Origin: Pseudomonas yamanorum
GTDB lineage: Bacteria; Pseudomonadota; Gammaproteobacteria; Pseudomonadales; Pseudomonadaceae
DNA length: 64,000 nucleotides
Direction: 5' to 3'
Assembly: GCF_900105735.1 (NCBI RefSeq)
Contig: NZ_LT629793.1
Location: forward strand, 4,588,001 to 4,652,000
In this document: piece by piece, positions 49,717-59,876 of the stretch
How the letters are laid out: every line of letters begins with the position of its first letter
How positions within the stretch are numbered: position 1 is the first letter of the stretch
Position numbers and translations under genes: made by a program
The notes under the pieces: model-generated
Seen by the model: only the letters and a program-made list of their open reading frames with translations
The model's database searches: none
Told to the model about the DNA's origin: nothing

Positions 49717-51282
49717 TCAGAACTGGAAGTAAAGGAACGGCGAGAAGCTCTGCGCCGAAAGTTTGAGAATCGACGCCACGAACAGCAGCAGCACGGCGGC
49801 GCGCATGGCGTAGCGTGGCCAGGTGGCGCTCCAGTAGGCCGGTTGCACGGTGGCCTCGGTGCCCACGGTGTAGCCGGGCTCGTGGATGCTGCCTGGGTTA
49901 TCGCCCGGCACGGCCTTGATCAAGCCGGGTTGGGCAGTGGCCGGGCCATCGGCCTGGGTGTTGACCACAGGCTTGGTTTTTTCCGGTGGGCGGTTGGTGT
50001 AGAAGTCCCGCAGGCCGAAGAACGCCAGGGTTGCGTATGCCACCACCAGGGTTGCCACTTGCAGGCCGGTGAGGCTGGCGCGGTTGAGTTCCGAGAGTGA
50101 CCACTCGCCGAAGCTGAACATCGCGCCGTACATGCGGCCGGCGACGTGCAGGTTTTCCGAGCGGAAGATCACCCAGCCCATCACCACCAGCAGGAAGGTG
50201 AAGGCCCAGCGCACGACGTTGAAACTGCGCGGTGCAGTGTTGAGGCCGATGGCTTTTTCAATCGCCAGCCACATGCCGTGCCAGGCACCCCACACGATGT
50301 AGGTGATGTTCGCACCGTGCCACAGGCCACCGAGCAGCATGGTCAGGAACAGGTTGCGGTAGGTGGTCAGCGTGCCTTTACGGTTGCCGCCCAGGGTGAT
50401 GTAGAGGTAGTCACGCAGCCAGGTGGACAGGCTGATGTGCCAGCGCCGCCAGAACTCGGTGATCGACTGGCTGATGTACGGCTGCTTGAAGTTTTCCATG
50501 AAGCGGAAACCCATCATCAAGCCCAGGCCGATGGCCATGTCGCTGTAGCCGGAGAAGTCGAAGTACAGCTGCGCGGTGTACGCCAGCGCGCCGAGCCAGG
50601 CGTCACCCGTCGTAGGGTTTTGCAGGGCGAAGCAATGGTCGGCGACCACCGCCAGGGTGTCGGCGATGAACACCTTCTTGATGAAACCCTGCATGAACCG
50701 CGTGCAGCCCTCGGAGAATTTATCGAGGGTGTGGGTGCGGTTGTTGAACTGGTCGGCCAGGTCGCGAAAGCGCAACACGGGGCCGGCAATCAGGTGCGGG
50801 AAAATCGCCACGAACGCCGCAAAGTCGATCAGGTTGCGAGTGGCCGGGGTATCGCCGCGGTACACGTCGATGATGTAGCTGATGGACTCGAAGATGTAGA
50901 ACGAGATACCGATCGGCAACAGCACGTGGGTCAGGATGAAGGGTTCCAGGCCGGCCGACTTCATCATCAGGTTGATGCTGTCGACGCCGAAGTTGGCGTA
51001 CTTGAAGTAGCCGAGGATGCACAGGTCGACAGCCACGCCCAACAGCAGCCAGCGCTGGGCCGGCTTGGTGCGCACGCCTGCCGCACCGACCTTGAGGCCG
51101 ATCCAGTAGTTCCACAGCGTCACGGCGGCGAACAGCGCCAGGAAGTCCACTCGCCACCAGGCGTAGAACACATAACTGGCAACCAGCAGCAGCAGATTGC
51201 GATAGCGTTGCCCGCTCAAATAGTACAAGCCGAGGAAGATCGGCAAGAACAGAAACAGGAACACATTGGACGAGAAAACCAT
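49717..51282 (-). CDS. algI: MBOAT acetyl-transfer membrane protein AlgI
   Basis: Polytopic MBOAT protein of 521 residues from the ATG at 51282, preceded by GGAGAG at good spacing; the frame open to 51306 adds eight residues without support. It moves acetyl groups across the inner membrane for alginate acetylation. The invariant MBOAT histidine is H322 in 'GGLWHGANITY'. A 217-bp gap containing a REPIN separates it from algL upstream. Confidence 0.96.
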   Translation of the reverse strand: MVFSSNVFLFLFLPIFLGLYYLSGQRYRNLLLLVASYVFYAWWRVDFLALFAAVTLWNYWIGLKVGAAGVRTKPAQRWLLLGVAVDLCILGYFKYANFGVDSINLMMKSAGLEPFILTHVLLPIGISFYIFESISYIIDVYRGDTPATRNLIDFAAFVAIFPHLIAGPVLRFRDLADQFNNRTHTLDKFSEGCTRFMQGFIKKVFIADTLAVVADHCFALQNPTTGDAWLGALAYTAQLYFDFSGYSDMAIGLGLMMGFRFMENFKQPYISQSITEFWRRWHISLSTWLRDYLYITLGGNRKGTLTTYRNLFLTMLLGGLWHGANITYIVWGAWHGMWLAIEKAIGLNTAPRSFNVVRWAFTFLLVVMGWVIFRSENLHVAGRMYGAMFSFGEWSLSELNRASLTGLQVATLVVAYATLAFFGLRDFYTNRPPEKTKPVVNTQADGPATAQPGLIKAVPGDNPGSIHEPGYTVGTEATVQPAYWSATWPRYAMRAAVLLLFVASILKLSAQSFSPFLYFQF

Positions 51283-51391
51283 CCCGATCTCTCCATGTTT
51301 AACCAACAGTCAAGGGCCAACGGCCCCCCCAAACCCCCCAACCGAAAACGGAGAGGGGCGGTATTACATTCCCACTGACGAAACCGGCTCA

Positions 51392-51486
51392 AAATGTGGG
51401 AGCGGGCTTGCTCGCGAATGCGGTGTGTCATTCAACACAGAGGGCGACTGATACACCGCCTCGCGAGCAAGCCCGCTCCCACATTT
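51392..51486. repeat. REPIN in the algL-algI gap
   Basis: AAATGTGGGAGCGGGCTTGC mirrors GCAAGCCCGCTCCCACATTT across about 55 bp, with CTCGCGA/TCGCGAG cores: the TTGCTCGCGAA flavour. It fills much of the 217-bp algL-algI gap, the widest gap in the operon. Confidence 0.92.
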
Positions 51487-51499
51487 GAAGTGCGTTTCG

Positions 51500-52609
51500 T
51501 CAGCTGCCTTTGTTGCCTTTCTCATGCGCCGGGTCGTAGACCTTGGTCAGGTCACCTCCGAGGCGGAATGTCTTGAACGGCTGCATCCCGTGCTTGCGCT
51601 CGATCACATCCGGCGCGCAGGTGTAGAGGGTGCAGAAGGGCTCAAGCCAGGCAAATTTCATGTCTTCCTTGAGGTCCTTCATGTCTTGTTCCTTGCCGTT
51701 CTTCTTCTCGAAGATCTCCGGGTCTTTCACCCCGGCCAGCACGTTGTCGCCCAGGCGTTTCAAGGCGCCGTTGTTTTCCTGGCGCAGGTCCACGCCGTTG
51801 ACCAGGGCAAAACTGGCAATCATCGCCAGCGGCGGCAGGGCGTAGTTGTGGTACGACAAAGCCCGTTGCTGACGCTTCAATTCGTTGGGCAGGAAGCCTT
51901 GGGCATCCACCTGATTGGCGCCGACCTTGTATTCCTTCACGGCCCAGTCAAACAGGTCGCGACGGTTGGTGGCGATGGAGGTCGCCATCACCGACCAGGC
52001 AGCCCAGTAGGAGTGGTTGTTGGTTTTATCCAGCGGCAGGTTGTCCCAGTCGCTCACCACCTGATCGGCCATTTTGCTAAACCAGGCTTCGATCAACTGC
52101 GACTCCTGCTGGTGGTTGGCCAGCGGGTGGGAGTCGGAGAACTTCAGGCGCACATAGGCCGACGCCATGCTGCCCAGTGCCCATTTGCGCATGGACTTGC
52201 CGGTGTGGTTGAAGTCCTTGGACATCAATGCATCGGCCTTGGCCCAGCTCGTGAGCCAGTTCAGCGTGCATTCCAGCTGCTCCGGACGACCGTCACGCAT
52301 GAATTGCATCACGCGTTTACTGGTGTCTTTTTCCAGCTTGGTGATGTCGGCGGTGCTGTCGCGAAAGGCTTTTTCGGACTGCACATTCAGGGTCGAACGA
52401 GCCTTGTCCGAACCTTCGTACTTGCTGCGAAATTGCAGCGAGCCGGTGTACGGCGCCGGCATGGCGTCGCAGTCATTCTTGAAGTCGCCGGTCTTGAACG
52501 CCTCGATCGGCGCAAAATAGCCTTGCGGCGGACGCAGTGGCGCGGCGGCATTGACGGAGCCGGCGAAGATCGCCAGCCCCAACAACGATGGAATCAATAA
52601 CTTCTGCAT
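51500..52609 (-). CDS. algL: Poly(mannuronate) lyase AlgL
   Basis: Periplasmic alginate lyase of 369 residues from the ATG at 52609, with GAGG seven bases upstream. The signal peptide is cleaved near 'VNA-AA' (about 21). The family motif 'NNHSYW' (197-202) provides catalytic N198/H199; K63 and a C-terminal Arg/Tyr pair are also expected for PL5. It clears polymer that escapes into the periplasm and may set chain length. Confidence 0.96.
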   Translation of the reverse strand: MQKLLIPSLLGLAIFAGSVNAAAPLRPPQGYFAPIEAFKTGDFKNDCDAMPAPYTGSLQFRSKYEGSDKARSTLNVQSEKAFRDSTADITKLEKDTSKRVMQFMRDGRPEQLECTLNWLTSWAKADALMSKDFNHTGKSMRKWALGSMASAYVRLKFSDSHPLANHQQESQLIEAWFSKMADQVVSDWDNLPLDKTNNHSYWAAWSVMATSIATNRRDLFDWAVKEYKVGANQVDAQGFLPNELKRQQRALSYHNYALPPLAMIASFALVNGVDLRQENNGALKRLGDNVLAGVKDPEIFEKKNGKEQDMKDLKEDMKFAWLEPFCTLYTCAPDVIERKHGMQPFKTFRLGGDLTKVYDPAHEKGNKGS

Positions 52610-52617
52610 AGGTAACC

Positions 52618-54075
52618 TCATTGCCCGGCCGAAGCGGTCTGTTGACCACTGGCGGGGAATACGTTGCGTGTGCAAATTTTCGCTTCGACTTTCTGCGCGG
52701 CCTGGCCCGCTTCAGGGCCCTGCACTTCCACGGCCAGCAGGTTTTGCGTGGCCCAGTCTTCATCGGTGCGCAGTTCAAAGGCGAAACGCCCGTCTGTATC
52801 GGATGTTTCGGGTTTTTCGATCTTGATGTCCTCGTGGCGCCCGTTCATGTACCAGAGGGTGGCTTGCAGGGTTTTCACCGACGGGTCGGCGAAGCGGATG
52901 TCGACCTGATGGCTGGCATTGCGCAGGTCTTTGTTCGAACTGTTAACCAGCAATTCGTTCTTGCCGGGTTTCAGCGTGGTGCTGGCGCTCATCTGTGCGG
53001 TCTTGCCTTCACAGCCGTTGTCCAGCAGCGACATCATCTGGCGGTAGATGGTCTCCTGGTCCAGGCGATACAGCGGCGAGAATTCCCAGATCAGAATCTT
53101 CGGCGGGGTCTTCTGGAATTCTTCGCTGCCCAGGTACTGGATCATCGAGCCTTCCAGGCCACCACCGGGGAAGGCGACGTTGAGGATGTCGGCACCGATT
53201 TCCTGTTCCAGGAAGCCGGCGAAGTTGTAGTTCTTGCCGCTGTGGCTGGTGCCCACGAGGGTGATCTGCGGGTTGCCGGAATCACCGAACAGGTCGCCGT
53301 CCGCCGCTTCGCCCTTGGGCTCGGTGGTGAACTGGTCCATGTACTGGATCGCGTAGCTGGTGCCACACAGTTGCCCGGCCATGTTGTGCAGGGTGCCGGT
53401 CTTGCCCATGCGCCCGGAGCGCTTGGTCTCGAATTCACGTTGCGGGATGCCGGCAAATTCAGGCATCGCCCGCACTTTGGCACCGACGATTTTGGCGGTG
53501 CGCTGGGCGCCGTATGGCGTCCAGTGTTGGTCACCGCGGAAGTAGAAATCGTGGGCCGGCAACTCGTCCGGCAGCTGCTCATTGGTCAACGGCGACAGGT
53601 CCGGCACGACGTAGCCCATCTTGGCGAAACGGCCGAGCATGGTCTTGTAGTTGCCCAGGGCCTTGTCGAAATCGAACTTAGCTTTCTCTTCAGGGTTGAG
53701 CTTGTTGCGGTTCACCAGGCCACGGGTTGGCTGGTAGACCACCACCAGTTCCACGCCCTTGCTCTTGAACGCATCGTGCAGCTGCTGCATGCGTTTGTAG
53801 CCGGCGGGGCTGGTGTCGAATTCGGTGCGCAGGTCTTCCTGAGTACGGAACAACCAGTCGCCTTGGGCTTGCACCAGGGTGGTGAAGTTCTGCTGGTAGC
53901 GCGTGGTGTAGTTCTTCGCATCGTGGGCGGCCGGGCACAGGCTGCAGCACGGTTCGGCGCTGAATGTCGGGGCCTTTACTTCGTCGGCGCGCACGCCCTG
54001 GCTGGCCGCGAGCAGGCCGAGGGTCAAACCCGAAAGGCTGAGCAGTTTGATCATGTGTGGGTGCATAAAGGTCAT
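52618..54075 (-). CDS. algX: Alginate acetyltransferase/scaffold AlgX
   Basis: A 485-residue secreted protein with an N-terminal SGNH-like domain and a C-terminal carbohydrate-binding module. The catalytic triad is visible as D182, H184 ('GDQHWTPYG') and S277 ('VGTSHSG'). It performs the final acetyl transfer to alginate and links AlgG, AlgK and the export complex. The start could be the ATG at 54075, 54066 or 54054. The signal peptide h-region ('[15 protein letters not shown]') is included in all three. Confidence 0.95.
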   Translation of the reverse strand: MTFMHPHMIKLLSLSGLTLGLLAASQGVRADEVKAPTFSAEPCCSLCPAAHDAKNYTTRYQQNFTTLVQAQGDWLFRTQEDLRTEFDTSPAGYKRMQQLHDAFKSKGVELVVVYQPTRGLVNRNKLNPEEKAKFDFDKALGNYKTMLGRFAKMGYVVPDLSPLTNEQLPDELPAHDFYFRGDQHWTPYGAQRTAKIVGAKVRAMPEFAGIPQREFETKRSGRMGKTGTLHNMAGQLCGTSYAIQYMDQFTTEPKGEAADGDLFGDSGNPQITLVGTSHSGKNYNFAGFLEQEIGADILNVAFPGGGLEGSMIQYLGSEEFQKTPPKILIWEFSPLYRLDQETIYRQMMSLLDNGCEGKTAQMSASTTLKPGKNELLVNSSNKDLRNASHQVDIRFADPSVKTLQATLWYMNGRHEDIKIEKPETSDTDGRFAFELRTDEDWATQNLLAVEVQGPEAGQAAQKVEAKICTRNVFPASGQQTASAGQ

Positions 54076-54077
54076 CC

Positions 54078-55655
54078 TCAGTCCTGCATTTCGGTCTGGC
54101 GTTCGACAGGGTCGATCAGCACGGCTTTCTTCTGGCGTACCAGCAAGTCGAGAATCTCTTCCTGGCGATCGCCGAGAACGCCCGAGAAGCTGATGCCACT
54201 GGATTTGGTCGGCGCAAGCATCGACACGCGGTACAGCTCGACGCTCAACGGCGAGTCGATGGACAGCGGCCCGCTGCCGTTGGCGGCCAGTTCACCGCCG
54301 ACCACAATCAGCGAGACCTTGGTGTCGAACGGGTCGAGGGCGATGTCGCGGTCGGTATCGGTCAGATCCTTGATGTGGCCGTACACGCCGGTCAGCCCGT
54401 TGGCCATGGCCACGTTCTCGTACAGGCGAATGTTCACGCTGTTACGGATGCGGATGCCGTGGCGACGGTTGCTGATCACCTTGTTGCCCCACAGCAGGTT
54501 GTCGCCGCTCTCATAGAGGGTGATGCCGTCGGTGTGGTTGCGGTAGATCTCGTTGTCGGCGATCAGGTTGTTGACGCTGTTACGGTCGATCACCAGGCCC
54601 GAGAGCTTGTTGTCGAAGCTGCGGTTGTTGAAGATGAAGCTGTCGTTCACTTCCCGGGAAATGATGATCCCGTGCTTCTTCTTCGTGCCGTAGACGGTGT
54701 TGTCGGTGATGATCAAACCGTGTGAACGGTCGTGGGGGTCAATGCCGTACACGATGTTGTCTTTGTAGGTATTGCCCTTGAGCACAAAGCCGGTGGTTTC
54801 GTAGCAGTAGAAGCCGTACCACATGTCCGAGAACTCGGAGTCGACGATCCAGCCCGTCGGCTCAGGGCGCTTGAGCACCTTGGCCATGTTCGGCGTGTAC
54901 TGGGAAATACTTACGCCATACGACTTACTGTTGGCGTAGCCGAAGCTGGCCATCTTGCTGTTGGCGATGTAGGTCTCAGTGCCGCCCCAGGCCAGCAGGA
55001 ACGGACGGAATTCCTTGGGCGACTGGAAGGTCGCCGGGCCGTTGGTCTTTTCCTTCCAACCGGTGATTTTGGTGTCACGCACAAACAGTTGGCCATCGTT
55101 GATCAGGAACGAACCGGCTTCCTGGGAGAGGCGCAGCTCCTGGGTCTGCTTGTCGATTTCGAGGATACCCTTACGGCCTACCACGATCGGCAACTTGGCC
55201 AGGAACACCCCCGGCGAGGTTTCGCTGAAGTACTGCTTGGGCACTTTGTTCAGCAGGTCCTTGAGGTTCATGTAGCCGTCGTCGACGAAGATCGCCTGGG
55301 GAATGCCGTGCTGGCGCACCACCCATTCGGCCATCTTGTTGTCACCGCCGATGAAGTCCTTCAGGGCGTCTTCCTGCATCATCCGGCGGATGCTGATTTT
55401 GCCGGGTTTGCTGCGCACGATTTTCTTCGCGATATTCGCCGCGGTGTAGCCGGACACGTCCGGCAGCGCAGGCTTGGCCAACTCCAGCGGCTCGGTCGGC
55501 GGGCTGGAGATGGTGTAGGTCTTGGCCTGTTGCAGCTCTTTGGCGATGGTCGGCGCCTTGACCTGCTGCGCGACATCGGCGAAGGCCGAAGTGCTGGCCA
55601 GCAGCATGGCTGCGACCAGCAGGCTGACCGAGCCTTTGAGGGCTTGAGGGTTCAT
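54078..55655 (-). CDS. algG: Mannuronan C-5-epimerase AlgG
   Basis: Periplasmic right-handed beta-helix enzyme that converts mannuronate to guluronate within the polymer. I chose the ATG at 55655 (525 residues, GGGAG nine bases upstream); an ATG at 55670 overlapping the algE stop is also possible. The signal peptide ends near 'AFA-DV'. The catalytic DPHD motif is at 306-309 (YGIDPHDRSHG), followed by carbohydrate-binding CASH-type repeats. It overlaps or abuts algE and algX closely. Confidence 0.96.
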   Translation of the reverse strand: MNPQALKGSVSLLVAAMLLASTSAFADVAQQVKAPTIAKELQQAKTYTISSPPTEPLELAKPALPDVSGYTAANIAKKIVRSKPGKISIRRMMQEDALKDFIGGDNKMAEWVVRQHGIPQAIFVDDGYMNLKDLLNKVPKQYFSETSPGVFLAKLPIVVGRKGILEIDKQTQELRLSQEAGSFLINDGQLFVRDTKITGWKEKTNGPATFQSPKEFRPFLLAWGGTETYIANSKMASFGYANSKSYGVSISQYTPNMAKVLKRPEPTGWIVDSEFSDMWYGFYCYETTGFVLKGNTYKDNIVYGIDPHDRSHGLIITDNTVYGTKKKHGIIISREVNDSFIFNNRSFDNKLSGLVIDRNSVNNLIADNEIYRNHTDGITLYESGDNLLWGNKVISNRRHGIRIRNSVNIRLYENVAMANGLTGVYGHIKDLTDTDRDIALDPFDTKVSLIVVGGELAANGSGPLSIDSPLSVELYRVSMLAPTKSSGISFSGVLGDRQEEILDLLVRQKKAVLIDPVERQTEMQD

Positions 55656-55669
55656 TGCGCAGGCTCCCA

Positions 55670-57157
55670 TCAGAACTTCCAGATCACGTCGACAAAGGCG
55701 CGATGCATGTACGAGTCGACTTGGCTGCCGTAGGCGTCGCCCGGTTTGAACACACCTGCACGGAAGCGCACCAAGGCCGACGGTTCGTCGATCGACTGGC
55801 TGAGCCCGGCCGGCAGCAGGCCTTTCTTGAAGTACTTGGTGACCACCAGGTCCATCTCCTGGCCCAGGTCTTTCTTGCCGTCTTCAAGCGGCAGGGACGT
55901 GCTGGACAGGATCGCGCCGGTCACGTCATCGGTGTTGTTCTGCACGGCATCGATGCCGTTGCTGCCCACCGGCTTGTTGCCGTCGACGCGCCAGAACTTG
56001 TGGTACACCAGGCTGGCGTCATAGTCCTCACGCAACTGCCACGAACCGAACAGGCTCATGGACTGCATGTTGTTCATCTCGCCACGAAACGCTTCGCCGA
56101 AACGGTGGACGCGGGACTGGGTACCGGTCCAGTTCGAACGGTTGCTTTGCAGGCCGTTCTGCTCGTATTCGGCACTGGCGCGGGAGTAGGCGGCGCCTAC
56201 TTGCCACTGCGGGTCGAGGCGCAGGCGCACACCCAAATCGGTGGCCCAGCCATTCACGTCATCGCTGCGCTTGGCATTGGCCGGGCGGGTGCCGTCGGCG
56301 TTCAAGGCGTTGACCGTGTCGCGGTCGCCCTGCATGCCGGTGACGCTCGCCCAATAGTTGACGGTGTTGGTGTTGCGCCAGTTGTAGGCGTCGCTGTTGG
56401 CTTCGATGCCGAGCCAGGTCAGGTCGCCGTTCTCGCGCTTGTCCAGTGAGTCGGTGGCCACGCCCGGTTCCGGGTAGTCCAGCTTGCCGTCGTCATGGGT
56501 GTGGTGAGCGCGCAGCCCGATCCACTGGCCTGGCGTCCATTGATAGGCGGCGTCGGCGTACAGGTGCTGACGGTCCTTGTCCTTGGGCGACAGTTCCTTG
56601 AGGTCGGTGCGGTATTCGCTGAAACGCTCGGCGACGCCGACATTGGCCTTGAGCAAGGTGGTGTCGAAGGTCCAGTTCAGCGCTTCGATATTGGTGTCGC
56701 GCCATTGGCCGTCGTCATTGCGCAGGCGTTGGCGACCGAGCTTGAGGATCTCGCCGGGGTAGGGCGTGAAGCCGCCGTAGGCGACCCAGAACTCGCGCAT
56801 CGCCAGGTAGTTCTTCTTGCTCTTGCGGTCGTCATTGCTGGTCTGTTGGGTGGCGTCATCCGAGGACTGTTGCAGGGTGTCGGTCTCGATGATGTCGCTG
56901 GAGGTCACGGCCTGGCCCATGGCGTAGGCGCTCCAGTTGCCGCTTTCACCGTAGATCCATGGGCGCAGGTCAAGGCCGATGCCGTTGACGTCGCCGCCTT
57001 TCTGAGTGCCCAGGTCGCGGTCATCTTCGGACTGGCCGGTGACTTTGACTTCCAGGCCGAAGTTCTTGGCTTCAGTCAGCGCCGCCAGGGTCGGGCACGA
57101 CCACAGCAGGGCGAAGGTCAGGCCGATGCCGGCCTTGACGAATGGGTTGAGCTTCAT
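55670..57157 (-). CDS. algE: Outer-membrane alginate exporter AlgE
   Basis: A 495-residue beta-barrel that secretes alginate through an arginine-rich pore. The signal peptide is cleaved near 'TLA-AL' (about 25). The protein ends in '...DVIWKF' with the terminal Phe needed for barrel assembly. Many alternating hydrophobic strands and 'RREWW'-like aromatic belts are visible. It overlaps algK by 4 bp (ATGA), coupling channel and scaffold synthesis. Confidence 0.95.
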   Translation of the reverse strand: MKLNPFVKAGIGLTFALLWSCPTLAALTEAKNFGLEVKVTGQSEDDRDLGTQKGGDVNGIGLDLRPWIYGESGNWSAYAMGQAVTSSDIIETDTLQQSSDDATQQTSNDDRKSKKNYLAMREFWVAYGGFTPYPGEILKLGRQRLRNDDGQWRDTNIEALNWTFDTTLLKANVGVAERFSEYRTDLKELSPKDKDRQHLYADAAYQWTPGQWIGLRAHHTHDDGKLDYPEPGVATDSLDKRENGDLTWLGIEANSDAYNWRNTNTVNYWASVTGMQGDRDTVNALNADGTRPANAKRSDDVNGWATDLGVRLRLDPQWQVGAAYSRASAEYEQNGLQSNRSNWTGTQSRVHRFGEAFRGEMNNMQSMSLFGSWQLREDYDASLVYHKFWRVDGNKPVGSNGIDAVQNNTDDVTGAILSSTSLPLEDGKKDLGQEMDLVVTKYFKKGLLPAGLSQSIDEPSALVRFRAGVFKPGDAYGSQVDSYMHRAFVDVIWKF

Positions 57158-58662
57158 AGGGATTCCTCGCCGTCTTCTTCTTGCAGGGCGTACAATTGCA
57201 GCGTGCTTTGGGCCAGGGTGCCGCGCACGGCCAGCTCCTGTTGCACCAGGCGTTGGCCTTCGGCGCGTTGTTCCGGGGGCAGCGCAGCTTCGAGCTGGGT
57301 CGCCAGGTCGTTGGCTTCCGGCGTGTCCTGGGCCTTGGCCAACTGGCTGAAGACATAGGCGTTAAGCGGGTCGGGCTTGGTGCCCTTGCCTTGGGAAAAC
57401 AGTTGGGCGATCGCGAAGTCGGCGCTGTTCTGGCCGTTGCGCGCAGCCGTCAGCAAGTGGTCCAGGGCCTTTTGCGAATAGACCTTGCCCAGGTAGCCAC
57501 GGCGGTAGATCTGGCCGAGGTAGTAGTCGGCAGCCACTTCGCGGCCGACGGCTTTCTGGAAGTGCTCTTCGGCGGCCTTGGCATCTGCCGGGACCCACTT
57601 GCCTTCGTAGTAGAGCTTGCCCAGCAGCAGTTCGGCGCGGGGCTGGTCGGCGGCGCGGCCGTTGTCGAGGTACTTCATCATTTGGTCGACGTCGCCCAGC
57701 TCCGGGAAGTCGTAGAGCAGTTGCGCCAGGCTGACCCAGGAGGCCGGGTAGCCCGGGGCGATTTTTTCCAGCAGCGCCTGGGCGGTTTTTTCGTCGGTCT
57801 TGCCCAGGCTTGCATCACCCAGTACGCGAGCGACGCTGTCGACCCGCTGGGCGGTGACGGTGCCACGGCTGTAGCCGGCTTCCATTTGCTTGAGCAGTTC
57901 GGCCTGTTTTTCCGGCTCGGCTTTTTTCTGGTAGACCGTGGCCAACTCGACGTAGCAGATATCGGTGGTGTTCAGCGCGGCCTTGCAGATGCTTTCCACT
58001 TCATCCAGATGTTGGTCGTAGGTGTCCTGGGTGCGATACAGCAGCACCTGGGCCAGGCCGGCTTCCGGGTAGCCCGAGGCGCGCCATTTGCTGATCTGCT
58101 GCTGGGCGTTGATGTTCGGGAAACTGTGCGGGTATTGCAGGTACAACATCGCCAGCGGGATCAGGGTGTTGCCTTCGCCGTTGGCAAAGGCTTTTTTCAA
58201 CAGGCCTTCGGCTTCATGGTGCTCGGCTTCAGTAGCGCCCGGCTTGGCCACCAGCAGGCGACCCAGGCGTGCCTGGGCACGGGGCGAGGTATCGGCGGCC
58301 GCGCGATAGGTCGCTTCGGCCTGCTTGATTTGCTCGGGGTCGCGGGTGCCGACCTGGATATCCGCCAGGCCCACCTGGGCCTCGCTGTAGCCCAGGTCTG
58401 CCAGTTGCTGGTAGTTCTGCTGCGCGGTGACCGTGTCGCCACGCTTGAGGGCTTCATTGGCCAGGCGTTGGTCGGGCAGGCCGGCGCAGCCGGCGAGGCT
58501 CACGGCCAAGGCCAGGGCACAATACGCCAAGGCAGAGTGGGACCTGCTTTGGGTGGGAGCTGGCTTGCCTGCGATGCCGATGTTGGATTCACCACCGTCA
58601 TCGCGGGCAAGCCCGGCTCCCACATTGGCCAGCGCTGTTTTTAGAATAGGGTTCACAGGCAT
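57154..58662 (-). CDS. algK: Alginate export lipoprotein AlgK with REPIN-extended signal peptide
   Basis: TPR/Sel1-repeat outer-membrane lipoprotein that assembles AlgE and bridges to AlgX. Read from the ATG at 58662 it has 502 residues, about 27 more than the ~475 I recall for P. aeruginosa. The excess is at the N-terminus, where a REPIN is translated in frame (residues about 13-38, including 'VGAGLARD' and 'AGKPAPT'). It lies between the short n-region 'MPVNPILK' and the hydrophobic core '[16 protein letters not shown]'. The lipobox LAGC (C59) is intact. A GTG at codon 3 (58656) has better spacing to the GAGGA site. TPR-like repeats span about 65-480. Confidence 0.92.
   Translation of the reverse strand: MPVNPILKTALANVGAGLARDDGGESNIGIAGKPAPTQSRSHSALAYCALALAVSLAGCAGLPDQRLANEALKRGDTVTAQQNYQQLADLGYSEAQVGLADIQVGTRDPEQIKQAEATYRAAADTSPRAQARLGRLLVAKPGATEAEHHEAEGLLKKAFANGEGNTLIPLAMLYLQYPHSFPNINAQQQISKWRASGYPEAGLAQVLLYRTQDTYDQHLDEVESICKAALNTTDICYVELATVYQKKAEPEKQAELLKQMEAGYSRGTVTAQRVDSVARVLGDASLGKTDEKTAQALLEKIAPGYPASWVSLAQLLYDFPELGDVDQMMKYLDNGRAADQPRAELLLGKLYYEGKWVPADAKAAEEHFQKAVGREVAADYYLGQIYRRGYLGKVYSQKALDHLLTAARNGQNSADFAIAQLFSQGKGTKPDPLNAYVFSQLAKAQDTPEANDLATQLEAALPPEQRAEGQRLVQQELAVRGTLAQSTLQLYALQEEDGEESL
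58552..58625. repeat. REPIN inside the algK coding sequence
   Basis: GTGGGAGCTGGCTTGCCTGC at the left is mirrored by GCGGGCAAGCCCGGCTCCCAC at the right, with GCGAT/ATCGC inside: the same flavour as the algF-algA copy. At about 74 bp it is the shortest REPIN here. It is read through without a stop by the algK frame and accounts for about 25 codons. Confidence 0.88.
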
Positions 58663-58670
58663 GTCCTCGC

Positions 58671-59840
58671 TTACAGACCGTGAGCCATGGCTTTGTCGAT
58701 CAGCCAGTTCAGGGATGGGCCGCGGTCGCTGGTGACTTCAACCGGGCGGCCGGCGTAGGTGCTGTCCAGCGGGGCATCGGGTTTGATCTGCACGCGGATG
58801 TCGGAAGACATTTCGGTGCTGTTGAGGCTGGTGCTGCTGACGATGGTGCCGGTACGCACCTGCTCTTCATCCGCCACCTGGAAGTTCACGCGGGTACCCG
58901 GGCGAACGTCGGCGAACTGACGATAGGAGAAGCGTGCATCAACGTTGGCCTGGCTGCCACGCGGCACCAGTTGGAAGATCACATCGCCCTTGCTGGCGTA
59001 CTGACCGTCGGCGACCAGTTGCTGGGCCACGACGCAGTCGCACGGGGAGGTGAGGGTGCCGGTCATTTGCTTGCCGAACAGCTCTTCCACCTTGGCCGGT
59101 TGCAGTTGGTCTTCGTCCAGATGGCCCTTGAGCACATCGAGCATGCTGGTGCTGAAGGTTGCCAATGGCGCGCCTTTGGCGGCGACCGCATCGCCTTTGA
59201 TCAGGCTCTGCACGGTGCCGTCGCGAGGCATGGTCACGTTCATGCCCGGGACGCTCACCAGGCCGGAAGTGGCGTGGCTGACGAAGTACATGCCGTATAC
59301 CGATTTGACGACAAACCCGAAGGCAACCAACCCCACCACAAAGATCCCGAGGCTGAAGGTCACCGCACGCAGGCGGCCCGCCGCAGTCATGTTGCTGCCG
59401 CCGTCCTTGACCTTGCGCGCTTTGGTGAAGTTGTCCCGTTGCAGGGTCGCCAGCACGTCGCCCATGGTCACGATGTCGCCGGCCAGGTGCGAGGTGATCA
59501 GGTGGCGCAGGGTGGAGATGTCCTGTGCGTCGAGGTTCTGGAACTGGCAACCGGTGCGGCCGGTCTGGCGGTCGTAAGAGCGAATCTGCAGCTCGACGTC
59601 CATCGCCAGGCCCAGGTTATCGATCACGAACTGCAGGCGACCCTTGTGCACATCGCCGACTTTCAGTGGCTGCTGCGGGGCGTTGAACGCCAGGCCGCCG
59701 GCGGACAGGTCGATGACCCGCACTTCCATCGGTGTTTGGTCGGCGCCGAAGAAGCGCAGCTTGGCCGGGATTTTGACCCGGGCGTGTTGGCGCTGGGCTT
59801 CGGATTCGTGGACAACGTTGGCGTTTACTTGGCTATTCAT
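58671..59840 (-). CDS. alg44: c-di-GMP receptor/alginate copolymerase Alg44
   Basis: A 389-residue inner-membrane protein. The cytoplasmic PilZ domain (about 14-120) has the c-di-GMP motifs R17-x3-R21 and DLSAGG (44-49). A single TM (about 160-182) leads to a periplasmic membrane-fusion-like domain ('VPGMNVTMPRDGTVQSL...'). c-di-GMP binding switches on Alg8. It is 8 bp ahead of algK. Confidence 0.96.
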   Translation of the reverse strand: MNSQVNANVVHESEAQRQHARVKIPAKLRFFGADQTPMEVRVIDLSAGGLAFNAPQQPLKVGDVHKGRLQFVIDNLGLAMDVELQIRSYDRQTGRTGCQFQNLDAQDISTLRHLITSHLAGDIVTMGDVLATLQRDNFTKARKVKDGGSNMTAAGRLRAVTFSLGIFVVGLVAFGFVVKSVYGMYFVSHATSGLVSVPGMNVTMPRDGTVQSLIKGDAVAAKGAPLATFSTSMLDVLKGHLDEDQLQPAKVEELFGKQMTGTLTSPCDCVVAQQLVADGQYASKGDVIFQLVPRGSQANVDARFSYRQFADVRPGTRVNFQVADEEQVRTGTIVSSTSLNSTEMSSDIRVQIKPDAPLDSTYAGRPVEVTSDRGPSLNWLIDKAMAHGL

Positions 59841-59876
59841 GGTGTTTAGTTCCTAGTTAATTCAGGCTTGGCAGGG

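Noticed and set aside
52621..54516. 631-residue + strand open frame opposite algX/algG
   Set aside because: Antisense shadow of conserved alginate genes, no domain pattern, no plausible start context.
58500..58540. Alternative algK start (TTG) downstream of the REPIN
   Set aside because: It would leave a signal peptide without any positively charged n-region and with a poorly placed ribosome-binding site; the upstream ATG/GTG with GAGGA is better.
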